Source: Lucifuga dentata
Taxonomy: Eukaryota > Chordata > Actinopteri > Ophidiiformes > Bythitidae
Reading direction: 5' to 3'
Length of the DNA stretch: 64,000 bases
Assembly: GCA_014773175.1 (NCBI GenBank)
Contig: VXCM01000049.1
Coordinates: 124,001-188,000, forward strand
In this document: piece after piece, positions 23,935 through 35,600 of the stretch
Position numbering within the stretch: position 1 is the stretch's first letter
Layout of the letters: every line of letters starts with the position of its first letter
Made by a program: the position numbers and the translations under genes
The notes under the pieces: model-generated
The model's input: the letters and a program-made list of their open reading frames with translations, nothing else
Database searches by the model: none
Told to the model about the DNA's origin: nothing

Positions 23935-26900
23935 TCATTATTGTGGATACTGTATGATCTGATATAAAAGTGAGAGCCATCAAGCTTATAGGGATGTCAC
24001 AGCATTGCCATGGTTTCCATCACATTTTTTCTGTCAGGTGAAATCCTTGTATTACCAAACTTTCAGGTTTTTTTTCATTTACTTTTTTAAATTCTTCTTC
24101 ATGTTTCTTCAACTCTTATATCAGAAGAGTTTCAACTTCCACATATTCCATATCATCTCACACAGGCAGATGTCAGCATGAAAATAATCAAAACTAGTTA
24201 CAAGTTTTTTTTATATGACATGCCATTCATGTTCATAATCCTGACTGATGCGATAAATGAACAGGCCAACTGGCTTGCAGAGTGCTTCAGTCATTAAGCT
24301 TAATGTCTAAATGAAATGCTCAGTAGTATTAGTTTTTCATAGTATACAAACATAATTACTCAGGAATGCCTAGAATGAGTTTGAATGTCAGTTAATATTT
24401 TATAAAACACATATTTAGTTGTTTTTTTTTTTTTTTTTTTTNTTTTTTTTTTTTTTTTGTTTGTTTGTTTTTGTTTTGTTTTGTTTTTGTTTTTTTTTTT
24501 AAAGGAGGCTAAGGAGCGTAAAGGGTATACCCCAACCGGTAAGAATGACCAGCTGCAAGTATTGCGTGTCTGTAAACTGCTGTAAAATGCGTGAAACTAT
24601 ATGAAAATACTAATAATAGATGTGTTATTGAGGCTCGTTATTGTTAATCACAATGGTTTTATTAAACCTAAGATTTCTTGTTACTGTTGTTTTAATTAAC
24701 AAGTAATCGTGCTATTTTCATCTACCTGCTGTTTCAGTGTTGGAAACAAATGCACTGAGTTTAAGTTCTCAGATTTGGGTATTTACTGGCTTTCTGCTAA
24801 TGTTAGAATAATGAAAATTACATTATCCTCCTAAATTCCAGGTGACATAAGAAAGTATTAAAAGATCTGTAACATGTTATGTTATTAAGTGCCCCCAAAA
24901 TTGAGTTTCCAAATAGTTTTTGACATTAAATTGTAAATGATCACATATTCTTTGGTTTAAAGTGAATCTGTTGTCATGCTTTTCATAAATTGGGCTCAGA
25001 TCCAGAGTTTACATGTATTTTTATGTCATACACTTCTTTTGTAGAAGTATACAAATTAGAGGAGCATAGCAATACTTAATGCTTTGGACTCTACAATACT
25101 GCAGCTGTGATGTTGCCCTTCAAAGTATTTCTTCAACCCAAATAAGTTGTTATACCTGATATTGTACAGTGACATTAATTAAACAGACACTTTACCGATT
25201 AATTTGTTGTTCAATGATGCAGTTTTCTGGATTTAGAGTAAATTTCAAGGCTGATAAAGCAAAGAGTAGATTATTGTAGATTATTATTGTTTAGTAAATA
25301 ATTGTCTTTACTCCACATGCTCAGGCTCTTTTTTTCAGCATAACCTCAGCTAAAAATGTGACTTCATTTTAATGACCTAATATATATGAAAAAATTGAAA
25401 CAAAATGACCAAAATGTCTGAAAACTAAGCAAAAAAAAAAAAAAAAAAAAAAACTGTGGGAAAAAAATCTGAGAAAAATGTTCCTACATATGTTAAACAC
25501 AAACAAATCAATAATCGTTGGTTAATTTGTTACATGTTTATTATAACTTCTGTATTATAACCATAATTATAACTGTCCATTCTAATGATATATATTCTAA
25601 TTCATGGTCTATACTGATAAATAAGGTCTCAAAGTTACAAGTTTGCACTTTTGACAGTTTACTTCTGTTTTTCTTTACATTTCACCAGGAGAAACTGAAA
25701 ATTATGCAATTTAGCATATGAACTTAGTTTTACAAGACAGCATGGATCAGAATGGGTTTAAGGCACAATCTGTAATCTGTATGTAAACAAACTGATCACC
25801 CTACTCCCCCCAAAAATCAAAACACAGGATTGGAACCTGCTGCCACCCCCAAAATGAATGATCAGTAGACATCAACTAAATAATTAATGTTATCTGATGA
25901 TGCTATGTGATCAGAGTTTAGCAGGCCCATATTTGCCATTCTGATCAGTTGAGAAACACAATGCTGATTTTACATCTATGACCCCGACTCTTCAATATGC
26001 AATATATTGCGTAACAAAAATAACAAAAAAAAAGACTGACGGCACCTTTAGAGAAAACGTAGTGTGCATTCGGCATGTTGCCAGGTCAGGTGGGAACAAA
26101 AGGGAAGTGTTTGGGAGATCCCTTTCTCTGTGCAGTATTTTATCTCTCCCTGCCAGAACATCCTGTACTTGATCAGCAAGAGGCTCGGAGCCAGCCAGCC
26201 AGACAGCTCAGGAGTGCGTGACAAGTTCAGATAAAACTGCAGCATGGAGATTGCTGATATGGCACCTAACTTCTCTCTTTCTCAAGTAGAAAATCTCATC
26301 TGAAGACTAAGTTTTGCAGGTGAAGTAATGTGTGGCAACCCTCCAAGAATAACCTTTAAGAATCAAAAGGAAAACATCATCCTTTTTCCTTTTGCACCTC
26401 GTTGACAGATTAGACACAAATGAGCAGAGAGATATAAAAGTGCAGAGGCTGACATTACATGTTATGGCTAATATACCCAATTCAATGGGATAATAACTTG
26501 TGTTATGACTTCTGACTATATTGGCCTTGAGGAATTATTGTTCCAGAACAATAAAAACTAAGTTTGGTTTGCTTTGTTTCTATCACTGCATTAAGTTGTA
26601 GAAGGCAGCAACTATTCCTAACACACAAACTTCACAAGCCATACCAGGAAATGAAAAACTCACCAAAAGCATGGATATGTGATGTACAGGCTTTAAACGG
26701 TCACACAGATGAAGGAAAAAAAAGTCATACCTCACATAGTAATGGTGCAGGACTTGTTGACACCCATAAGCATACCTGTGGTGGCAGACGCTGGTGAGAA
26801 AGATGAAACATTGCATGGAGAATTGGTAAGGCCTTCTGCGGCTTGTGAGGCCACATCTTATGTCATCATAGATTAGACCTGTCAAGACTGCATTAAAAAG

Positions 26901-27100
26901 ATTAGCCTGAATCTCTCTTGATTTAAGCCAGTATTCTGCATTGGATGAAGATAAAATATCCACACTTACCATAAATATACACAAGCAGCTCTTTCTGTAT
27001 CTTGTGTAATGTGGACATAGTTGAGTTTAGAAATGTGAATGGTGGATATTTAAAGATCTGAATGAAGCAAGCTTGTACAGACTTGGCAAAGAAGTTTCCT
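23935..27100. other. Intergenic DNA, no gene seen
   Basis: AT-rich sequence with a poly(T) tract containing an N at 24442 followed by (TTTG)n, and a poly(A) at about 25431-25453. No exon or RNA gene recognised on either strand. Confidence 0.5.
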
Positions 27101-27104
27101 TACT

Positions 27105-27678
27105 TTAAAGGACCATACCGGCTGGCTTTGCATGTTTGAGCCCACTAAATACTACCTGCATACATGTTACGGTACTGCCAGCCTCACAGCATAAAACTAT
27201 ATTTTAGTTTTAATGTTATTTTGCCAAATCCCCAAATTTTCCAAAATAAAATGTTCAGGTGATATACCTTTAAATTCAATATTTCACCTGCTAATAGCAT
27301 GTTTGTGAAGGCATGGTCATTTTAATTTCATTTTCTTTTAATTAAAGTACTACTGTGACTATACTCCCTGGCGGAGACACTATTTTCTTTCATGCAACTC
27401 TGTACTGAACTGGTTAAATTAAGTAACTTTGATAATAAAATTAATAAATGCTGCATGTGCAGTGATGGATTGCCAGTCTCAAGCACACTCCAAGCATCTG
27501 CACATTGCTTTTAATAGTGTACTGGAATAAACTAAAAGCAGTGGCAGTGTGGGAGGTAGGGAAAATACTTCTAATATTTAAAGCTCCAGTAGCATGTTTT
27601 GAAAAATGGTAACATGTATGCAGGTAGTAGCCTATTTATTGGGCTCAAACAAGTAAAATCACTGGTATGGCCCTTTAA
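27105..27678 (+). mobile_element. TTAA-bounded long-TIR MITE, copy A
   Basis: 574 bp beginning TTAAAGGACCATACC and ending GGTATGGCCCTTTAA. The reverse complement of the right end matches the left end imperfectly for about 75 bp (GTTTGAGCCCAATAAATA, then CTACCTGCATACATGTTA). Flanks outside TTAA show no other duplication (ACT left, TGC right), so TTAA is the likely target site. No coding capacity. Three more copies are in this window (28765, 46496 and about 57954). A TTAA target fits piggyBac or Kolobok; the AGGACC start is not the usual piggyBac CCC end. Confidence 0.8.
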
Positions 27679-28764
27679 TGCCACAATAGGAGTGCAGGAA
27701 AGGAAGAAAAATAGCATCCAAGTCAAGACTTCCTTGATGCCAGGTTCAGACTACAAGAAGTCCCAACAACAGCTACAATTATGCAACTGAATAGAGGTGA
27801 ACAAATCCCAAAATCTGTCTGCTGGCAGGAGATGACCAGCATCTGAAATCGATACTCATAAAACCTCACCTGAGAAGTGAAAACACGTGGAACTGCCCAC
27901 AAGAAGTTAAAACATGCAAGAAGTCACTTTGATCTCAAAGAATGGAACAAGGATGAGCTGCTTGCAGTTCAAGTCATATGTGTGTTATTTTGTGTAGAAA
28001 AAAAGGAGATGGAAAGTCAAAATGTAGAGGAGTTTTGTTGGTTTTGGCATTTCTGCCGCTTCTCATGCTCTATTGGCTATTATTACTCATTGCTGTTCTG
28101 GGGACTATTCATACAGCCAATCAAACTTAATATGCTTAAAAATGTCAGAACATCTGGGTTATGACATGTCTAAACTGCTTGAACTTAAGCATTGTGACAG
28201 GACACAGTACAGATTCTTTGCCTGATTTGAGCCTGATTTTGAGTCTGCAGACTGGATCTAGTCAGGCTCGCCAACTGGGGCACAATGCCATCCGGTATGA
28301 CTGCGATCGAGACTCGTGACTCATCAGGGAGATAAAGATTTTTTCAGAGATGGTCCAGTTTTGTGAACCAGACTGTGAACCAGACAGAGACTGAAATTTG
28401 AGACTGGCACGAACAACAGCCAGGGCTCACACTAAAAGACATGCAGAGGAACAGGGAAGAGGAAAATGTCTACATTATGGTTTACATTGAGACCACCTAT
28501 GCTGTCATTTTGGGTCTTTATGAAATCATACCATCACTGGCATCATTCCTGGTAACAGGAATCTTCTTACTCCCACAACATTTAGCAAATTTTGGGATGA
28601 GGTGTTGTGACTCTCATTCGTCATTTATGAAACTCCTGATGATCATATGTGAGCACCTGTAACACCATTAGTGATCCGCAAAGACCAGTCATGCAGCCTC
28701 ATTCAGCAAAGACCGCAAGTCTTAACCTAGTGTGTCCCAAGCTTTAAATAAGTCAAAGCTACTG
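27679..28764. other. Intergenic stretch between two MITE copies
   Basis: No gene is supported. The segment from GTTCAGACTACAAGAAG (about 27745) to GGGCTCACACTAAAAGAC (ending 28440) has ends reminiscent of another fish DNA-transposon type whose termini contain TCACACTA-like motifs, but the two ends do not form a convincing inverted repeat. Confidence 0.35.
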
Positions 28765-29314
28765 TTAAAGGACCATACCAGTGGTATGGTTCTTTGCAAG
28801 TTTGAGCTCAATAAATACTACCCACATACATGTTGCATTACTGCCAACGATGGTTCAAAATATAAAACCTTATTTATTTTGTCAAATCCCCTAAGTTTTC
28901 AAAATCAAGTGTTTAGGTGATACGCCCACCTTAAAATTCAATGCTCCACTCCTAACACCCATATTTGCATGTAGAATGCACAGTAATTTTAATTTTGCAT
29001 GTAAAAGCAGTTTTCCCCAGGGATTATATTCCCTGGCAGAGAAATATGTTTTCTTCCTTGTAGCTCCGTGATGGATTAGTTAAATTAACTTCAACAAAAA
29101 ATAATAATGGCGTGTGATTCAAGGTGATGATTACTGATCTCAAACATGTTTCAAGTCTTTAAAAGTGGATATTTATGGTCTGGAATGTAGGAAAAATAAT
29201 TAGAAAATTTACGGCTCCAGTTTTTTTTAAGAAAATGGTAGGCAGTAATACAATGTGTATGCAGGAAATATTTATTAGGCTCAAACATGCAAAACCACTA
29301 GTATAGTCCTTTAA
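28765..29314 (+). mobile_element. TTAA-bounded long-TIR MITE, copy B
   Basis: 550 bp in the same orientation as copy A: starts TTAAAGGACCATACCAGTGG and ends CTAGTATAGTCCTTTAA. It shares internal blocks with the other copies, including TATATTCCCTGGCRGAGA, AGCTCCGTGATGGATTA (shortened in A) and TGTAGGAAAAATAATT. Flanks are CTACTG and GACCAG, without identity beyond TTAA. Confidence 0.8.
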
Positions 29315-30920
29315 GACCAGATCCAATTGAGCTGAAGACCAGGATGAGCCGGTCTGAAGGGCGCCAAGTGAAACCTCAGACCAGAGCAAATCAAGTCGAG
29401 CTCAAAACATGAACAGAGATGCAGATCTGATATTCTCAAATCCTCATCACAAATCTGAGGACCATCAAGCTCCATAAGCAGGCTTAAGTGTTTGCATTGC
29501 TCAGGAAAGAATAAACTAACCTTCAAAGACTAGACTAACACCAAAGCCAAGTCAATATCCAGGAGTGCCAGCGACCAAGACAAGGTGGAGTCAAAACAGA
29601 CAGGAGGCCAAGAAACCTTAGAGGAAAGTGATGTGGAGGCTGCACGCAAATCTGAAACCAGATTCCAGTCCTGAAGCCACAGAACAGCAGCTTCTGATCC
29701 TCAGTTCAAGTCAGCAGTCATCCACCTCCAGCAGCACCTACTCGCCTGTCCTCTCTGGAATTTATGACTTCATGAGGAGGAAAATCTGCAAATGGCAAGC
29801 GTGATTAAATGCAATCACACCACAGACGTTATACGCAGTTTATTCATCACACCCACGTGCTATAATGTATCGCACCTGTGAGTGAATAAACATCAAAACT
29901 TTGCTTCACATTTAAGAATTAAAACTGTAAGTGAATTTTGCAGCCGACCGGGACTGAAGCTTTTGATCAAAGCAGGCAGGAGGCTCATAAAATCAGTCAC
30001 AGAAAAGTAAAGTTTTCAAGACTGTATAAACAAACACCTGTGTTGGTTTGAAAGGTGCCTATTTAGCATGGCTGTACCGTGGAAAAAAAATGCTGGAACA
30101 TGACTAGACTGACAGGAAGTTGGCCTGCATCTGATCCAGTGACAAATTCCTAATTTGTGCCCTGGCACAAAATGTACAGTCTGGGGAAAAGGGAAGGGGC
30201 ACCTTAAAACAGCTCCATCGCTGATAGTCATGCAACAGCCTGTCTGTTATTTTTCTGTTGCATTTGGATTAAGACCAACTGAGTTTATAATGAAAACACT
30301 CATAACATTTTAATCACATGAAAAACATTAAAGTGCAAGATGGTATAACTCAAACTCAGCAATAAATCACAAGTTAAATTGTGCGCTGGCATATAAAAAA
30401 CTGAGAATACAAATCATAATTGCACACATTTAATTATAGACTCCAGTCTGATTAATCATTCAGGGTATCAACTATGACATTTCACAGTATAATCTCTATG
30501 GAGTGTGTGTGATAACCTCAACAAGTACCGTACCTGCTTTGGTATTAAAAATCTAATACATTCATATTGCCACTTAAAAATGTTGTAAAGTGACAAAACA
30601 ATTTCTATATGTAATTTTCACAAATATAGCCATAAAAACATAAATAATTATAAACCAGATTGTAAATAGTCTTTTTCAAAAATAAGTAAACCATACCAAA
30701 TGGAAGCCTCACACAGCCCCAAGGAGACATACAATATGCAAAATTTGTCAAACTTACAAGATTAAAAAGTAAAATTTAACAAATCAAAATCCACACCACA
30801 CGTGTAAAATAGTCAGGAATGCATAAAACAGTTATAAAATGACAAGCTTATTTAGACTGAACATTACTCCAAGCAGGAGCAAAATCCAAGTGGGATGCAA
30901 TGGGAAGAACACTGCAACTG

Positions 30921-30921
30921 C

Positions 30922-30954
<33 letters not shown>

Positions 30955-30955
30955 T
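30921..30955. repeat. (CAT)n microsatellite
   Basis: About eleven TCA/CAT units in a row; an open frame across it encodes a poly-Ser tract that has no other support as a gene. Confidence 0.9.
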
Positions 30956-31299
30956 CAGCTATTTATTACAGTTTTACTAGAACCAGTATTTTTCCCTAAA
31001 GAAAATAGTATTCCCTTCTAGCCAGCTCCATTTACTTCATTTATATCTACAACAGCAGGTAACACACACACACACACACAAAAAAAAATACACCTTAATC
31101 TAGAATTTTTTTCCATGTTCTGATTTAGTGTGACCTCGCAGGAATTTTATTTTTTTTATGAATTTAAACAAAAAGAAAGGTGTTTTTTTTGTGTGTCACT
31201 ACATGTCTGAAGAATGCTGGACGGATGCCAGATGTTGACAGTCACGAAAGATTTTTGCGAAGAAACATTTCACATTTTTAAAATAGGTACAGCACCTTT

Positions 31300-31305
31300 T
31301 TTATT
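31300..31305 (-). terminator. rmdn2: Candidate rmdn2 polyadenylation signal
   Basis: The - strand reads AATAAA about 1.33 kb after the rmdn2 stop codon. It is the first canonical hexamer I find on that strand downstream of the stop. A second is at 31146-31151. Closer variant hexamers could be used instead, so this is only a candidate. Confidence 0.3.
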
Positions 31306-32431
31306 CCTGACTTCATAAACTCTGCTCCGTATCAGCATAAGCTAATGGAGTGCTAACGCATAAAATGTGGGGATCTTTTTCGCAAACCCAGAAAACATAA
31401 AAAGGGAGCATTAATCTGAGGACATCCTTGAGCTACGCTGATTTGTAAACCAAAGAGTTAAATGAAACTAATGAGAAAAGTGATATAGTTTAACTCAGGG
31501 ATATTATATAACCAATAAAGTTACATGTGGTTTTGCAAATTCAAATAAAAAGCCGCACTGTGAGTTCTACGTAGACCCATTTAGTGAAGATTCTCGAATA
31601 TGTACGAGTCTAATTATAACATTTAAAAAGGATTCAACTCTGCAACAGAAAGAAACTATGTTCCCATTTAGTCATTCTGTTTGTAATGCTGTACTATGTG
31701 CTTTCGTGCTGTATCATTGTATCATCATCGTGATGTAGGAGAGAAATGAATGAATGTCCTCAATGGCTGAAAACCAGAGATAAGTCAGAAACATTCTAAT
31801 GTGTGCAGATTGCAAAATCAGATTATTTCACAAAGTCTGCGAGGCTGTTCTCTTGCTGTGTGCATGTAAATGAAGCTGCTGAGTGTTAAAGCTGGTATGA
31901 ATGATGGCAGAGAGAAGAAGGCCGGAGGTCATCCGGTGGTCACATCTTTCCAGGATCTTTGTTTTGGTGCGCTATTGTTCGATGTGTTTTTGTTACGGTC
32001 ATCTGAATGTGTGTGTTGGGAGATGCAACACCAACAGGACAAAACAAGAAGCAACAACAAGCTCTGCCGATCACATTCCAAAAACGTGGCAGGTCTTTGT
32101 TATCAAGGAAACTCTGTATCCTCTTACCAGAGTTACAGTCCTATCAGGGCGATCAGAACACTCAGAGAATGTCTGCTAGACGCGGCTGTGCACATAAATG
32201 AGAAGGAGATAGATTTACTGCGCGTGCACACACACACTCAATTTTCAAAGAATGTGTAAACATTTAACATCCTGATCTATAAAATCCACCTTTCTGAACT
32301 CAGTTGCAATGGATTTGTACTGAGTCCATGTAAGTCCAGAAAGCCGCCTCTTTGATCAGATATACCTGTTAACCTGTTAAGTGTTTTTTTTTTTTTTTTT
32401 TTTTGGGGGAGGGGGATTGATTGAAACTTAC

Positions 32432-32453
32432 AGTCTTCATTAAAATGAAGACT
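32432..32453. repeat. 10-bp hairpin in the rmdn2 3' region
   Basis: AGTCTTCATT, a 2-base AA spacer and AATGAAGACT form a perfect stem. It lies about 190 nt past the rmdn2 stop codon on the transcribed strand, probably in the 3' UTR. A T-rich tract lies 30-50 bp away (32384-32404). Confidence 0.8.
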
Positions 32454-32546
32454 AAGTTTGATTTTAGAAGCTGCAGAACAATTGTGATAAAATGCAGCAA
32501 TATACCTCCATCCACTCACAGAGTGAATTAACCTAATATCCTCTCA

Positions 32547-32548
<2 letters not shown>

Positions 32549-32584
<36 letters not shown>
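32549..32584. repeat. (AC)n microsatellite
   Basis: Dinucleotide run about 55 nt past the rmdn2 stop codon, so it is likely transcribed as (GU)n in the 3' UTR. Confidence 0.95.
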
Positions 32585-32588
<4 letters not shown>

Positions 32589-32638
32589 CAGCACTTGGAA
32601 AATTAGTTTCCAAAGGAATGCAGTGTTGGATGTTGTTG

Positions 32639-32692
32639 TCAAACTCCAAGTGATGGGCAAAGTGAGTCCAGCTCCTTTTGTGCATCTTCATC
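32639..32692 (-). CDS. rmdn2: rmdn2 coding exon 10, with stop
   Basis: Acceptor TTTTCCAG before 32692; encodes [17 protein letters not shown] and TGA at 32641-32639. The DEDAQKEL block matches the family's final helix; the remaining residues are lineage-specific. Confidence 0.9.
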   Translation of the reverse strand, partial: DEDAQKELDSLCPSLGV

Positions 32693-35600
32693 CTGGAAAA
32701 GGATCATTATTTTTTTTTATTATAAAACAACATTACAATAAATAAACCTGATTAAGCTACCCAAAGAAATGGTAGATTTCTGAAAAAAGTGCATTGTTTC
32801 ATTATCCAGACAGCTTTAGTTACTTGTAAAGAGAGCAGAGAAAAGGCAGAAGGAACAATCCAGTAAGTGGAAGAGAAATGCAGCATTGTGATTGGGCAGT
32901 GATAATTTCTACCTCTTTGGAGACAGAATTCATTGAGCAAGCAGCTTCATACATCTTCCTCGCCTTATCCATCTGCCCCAGGTCTCTGTAGCACTGCAAG
33001 GAAAATAGTAACTGTCAGTGCATTGATTAGTTCCAGTAGGATCCCATATTTATAACTCAGTAGTTATTTATACTGACCTTGGCTAGAAACACATAGTTGA
33101 CTTTGGAATATCTTGGATGGATCTCCTCAACCTGAAGAAAAGATGGTTTCATTGGTCAGAAAAGCTGGTAACTGGACTAGATGTTCTCTCAGATTTGAGT
33201 GATAAACAATGTGAATGTTTGGTACTGATCTTCATATAGACCACCACCTCTATAGGCCCTAATTTGTGTGAGTATTTCAAGCATTAATATTTTTCAGACT
33301 CACACTGTGTCAATGGAGCTTTCATATCAATGATAGCTTCACTTGCCGAAATTGCAGTTTATTTTTTTTTTTGGGATCAAGTTCGATTTTCCCAATTTTT
33401 TGCCTGTGAACGTAACACATTGGACCAATTACTGAGTTGCTTGCTGGTAACGTCACACTCAAAACATTCAACGTGGCAGATCGTCTGTTTTTGTGTCACA
33501 GAATGCAGTCCCATATGATTAAAAATTACAACAATTATAGAGACATTGATCATAAAGACTAAGTATGGAGAAGAACGCTTGATTGATCTCCAGCTCAGAA
33601 CTTAGCAGACTCTTGCCTCCGTTTTAATATCAGATGCACCCAGAATCTGTTTTGTTCCTCCTTTTGCTGAGGAAAATCAGAACCATCATCATCACATGAT
33701 GTTGACTCCATTTTTTTCACAGTGCATTTTATTTGGAGTGAACCTATATAAATATTAATTAAAAACTACATCGCGTTTGGTGTAAATACATTTACCATGA
33801 CAAATTCGCTTCTGAAAAACTTGCGATTTCATATCATTTATCTGCATCGCTGTTGCTGTTAAAGGTCTTTAAGGCACCTAAATAATCTCTCCCACAGTTA
33901 GTTGAGTACATTCACCACATGGATGGTTAGTAAGTGGGGATACTGTATAACCATGCAGGATGTTTATTGCAGCTGTCTGTTTGTTGCAACTGTCTCTCCA
34001 GAGGCTCTCCTTGAGGCCATGAGCAACATGTTATAACAAGGACCACTTGCATCAAACTGATGGGTGAGAAACACCAGACGTGAGGAAGAGGCATGCCCGT
34101 GAATATTGGCCAGAAGCAAAATTCATTTCTCTACTGTATAAACATATGAAATGTGGGAACACAGATTAAGCCTTTTTTAAACACTGAGGGATTGGTCTTT
34201 GAACACTGGGTGCAGGAACAAGCCAGAGGCAAGTTGCAATTGAGCATTTGACAAATAAGGTGCTGTACATTACACGTCTCAGTAGTTTGAGCAACACTGG
34301 GGAGGAGATGCCGCAAATCCAATCGAACAGACAAAAATAATAAAACGAATATACATAACAAATTAGACCACCAACTGTTAGCCCAAAGGAAGTCTATACA
34401 GACACATGGAGAAACAGGTATAAGTGGAAAAACATGTAAGTGGTTTAAACTAAAGCACACATTTAATTTAGGACGATCAGTTAAGAGAATCAAAAAAAAA
34501 AGTCATCTATTATATTAATCTGTCAATTTTTCCATATCTGAATGCAATCAGTTATCAACCTAAAATGTTAAAAATTAACTTTTCAATTAGTATAATCAGT
34601 TCCTAATGATAACACAGCGCAAAGACGGACTGGATGCATCCATAGTTAAATGTCAGTTGATCAGTATGTCAGATTAATTGTTTTAAAGGCTGCAGCTTTA
34701 AGGCTTGACATGCTCCCACTGTTGCATCCACATCAGTGTTAAGTATAAACCAGCAGGTCGACTCACAGCACCTTAAGAAAATTCTGCAGTGCATCTTCAA
34801 CAGTGGAACTTGGAGGTTCTCCAAATAACGTGGCAGCAACTTTCCTCTCGATCCATGATAACTGAGCCACCTGCAAAAAAAAAAAAAAAAAAAAAAAAAA
34901 ATCTCAAGGCCAAATTAATTAAGACAAATAAATAAATAAACAAAAAGACAGTAGTTGTAACGCAAATGAATTTCTTTGTAATTCCTACAGAACACCAAAA
35001 GGGGGCCTATCTGATAATATCAGTGACATCATCAGTGACTTTTTAATGACATAAAAAGCATTTTTCTAAATAATAGTGCTATCATCCATGGGTAACTACT
35101 AATTTTTACCTTTAAAAATGTAATTGAAGTCATCAGGTTTGATTTTTGCATGTTGGAACTGGTGTACTGTACTATCGCAATGTTTATATTAAATCCTTGA
35201 AAGTTGAACAAGAGTTTATGAAAAAGAATACCCTTAAAATTTTCCAAACTGGTTTGGTTACATATCGTTTTTCTTCACTATATTCCAAGCCAGAAAAACA
35301 TAATTTTCTATTTTTTGTGAATTTCACATTTTTTTTCCCATGACCACAGGAACCCTGTACACTGATCCTTACCCTCTGAAACTTCTTATAGAAAATGATA
35401 ATGGCCAAGACACACGAGGTCAAACGTGCTGTTCCTCCCTCACACCATTCATTACAGCGATGTCTAATTGCAGGTGTAGCATTGCTTTGGCGTCATCACA
35501 GGACCTTTCAAACAGAACCGCTGGCTGAATGCAAACAGTAGAGCATTGTTGAACATGAACGCACCACAGACAGCCCATAAAACTGAATCCCTGAAAATAT

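Larger units (their letters stand above)
29315..32430. other. Intergenic DNA and probable distal rmdn2 3' UTR
   Basis: No coding region recognised. It contains a (CAT)n run at about 30921-30955, a short (AC)n at about 31064-31080 and a candidate rmdn2 polyadenylation signal at 31300. Open frames near 31870-32260 overlap on all three + frames and look accidental. Confidence 0.5.

Noticed and set aside
30921..30955. CRISPR-like short repeat
   Set aside because: It is a contiguous (CAT)n run without spacers; nothing in the window has repeat-spacer structure and the organism is a eukaryote.
31870..32259. Overlapping open frames of 129, 92 and 64 codons
   Set aside because: All three + frames are open at once with no family resemblance; this reflects low stop density, and the region is probably the 3' UTR of rmdn2 on the other strand.
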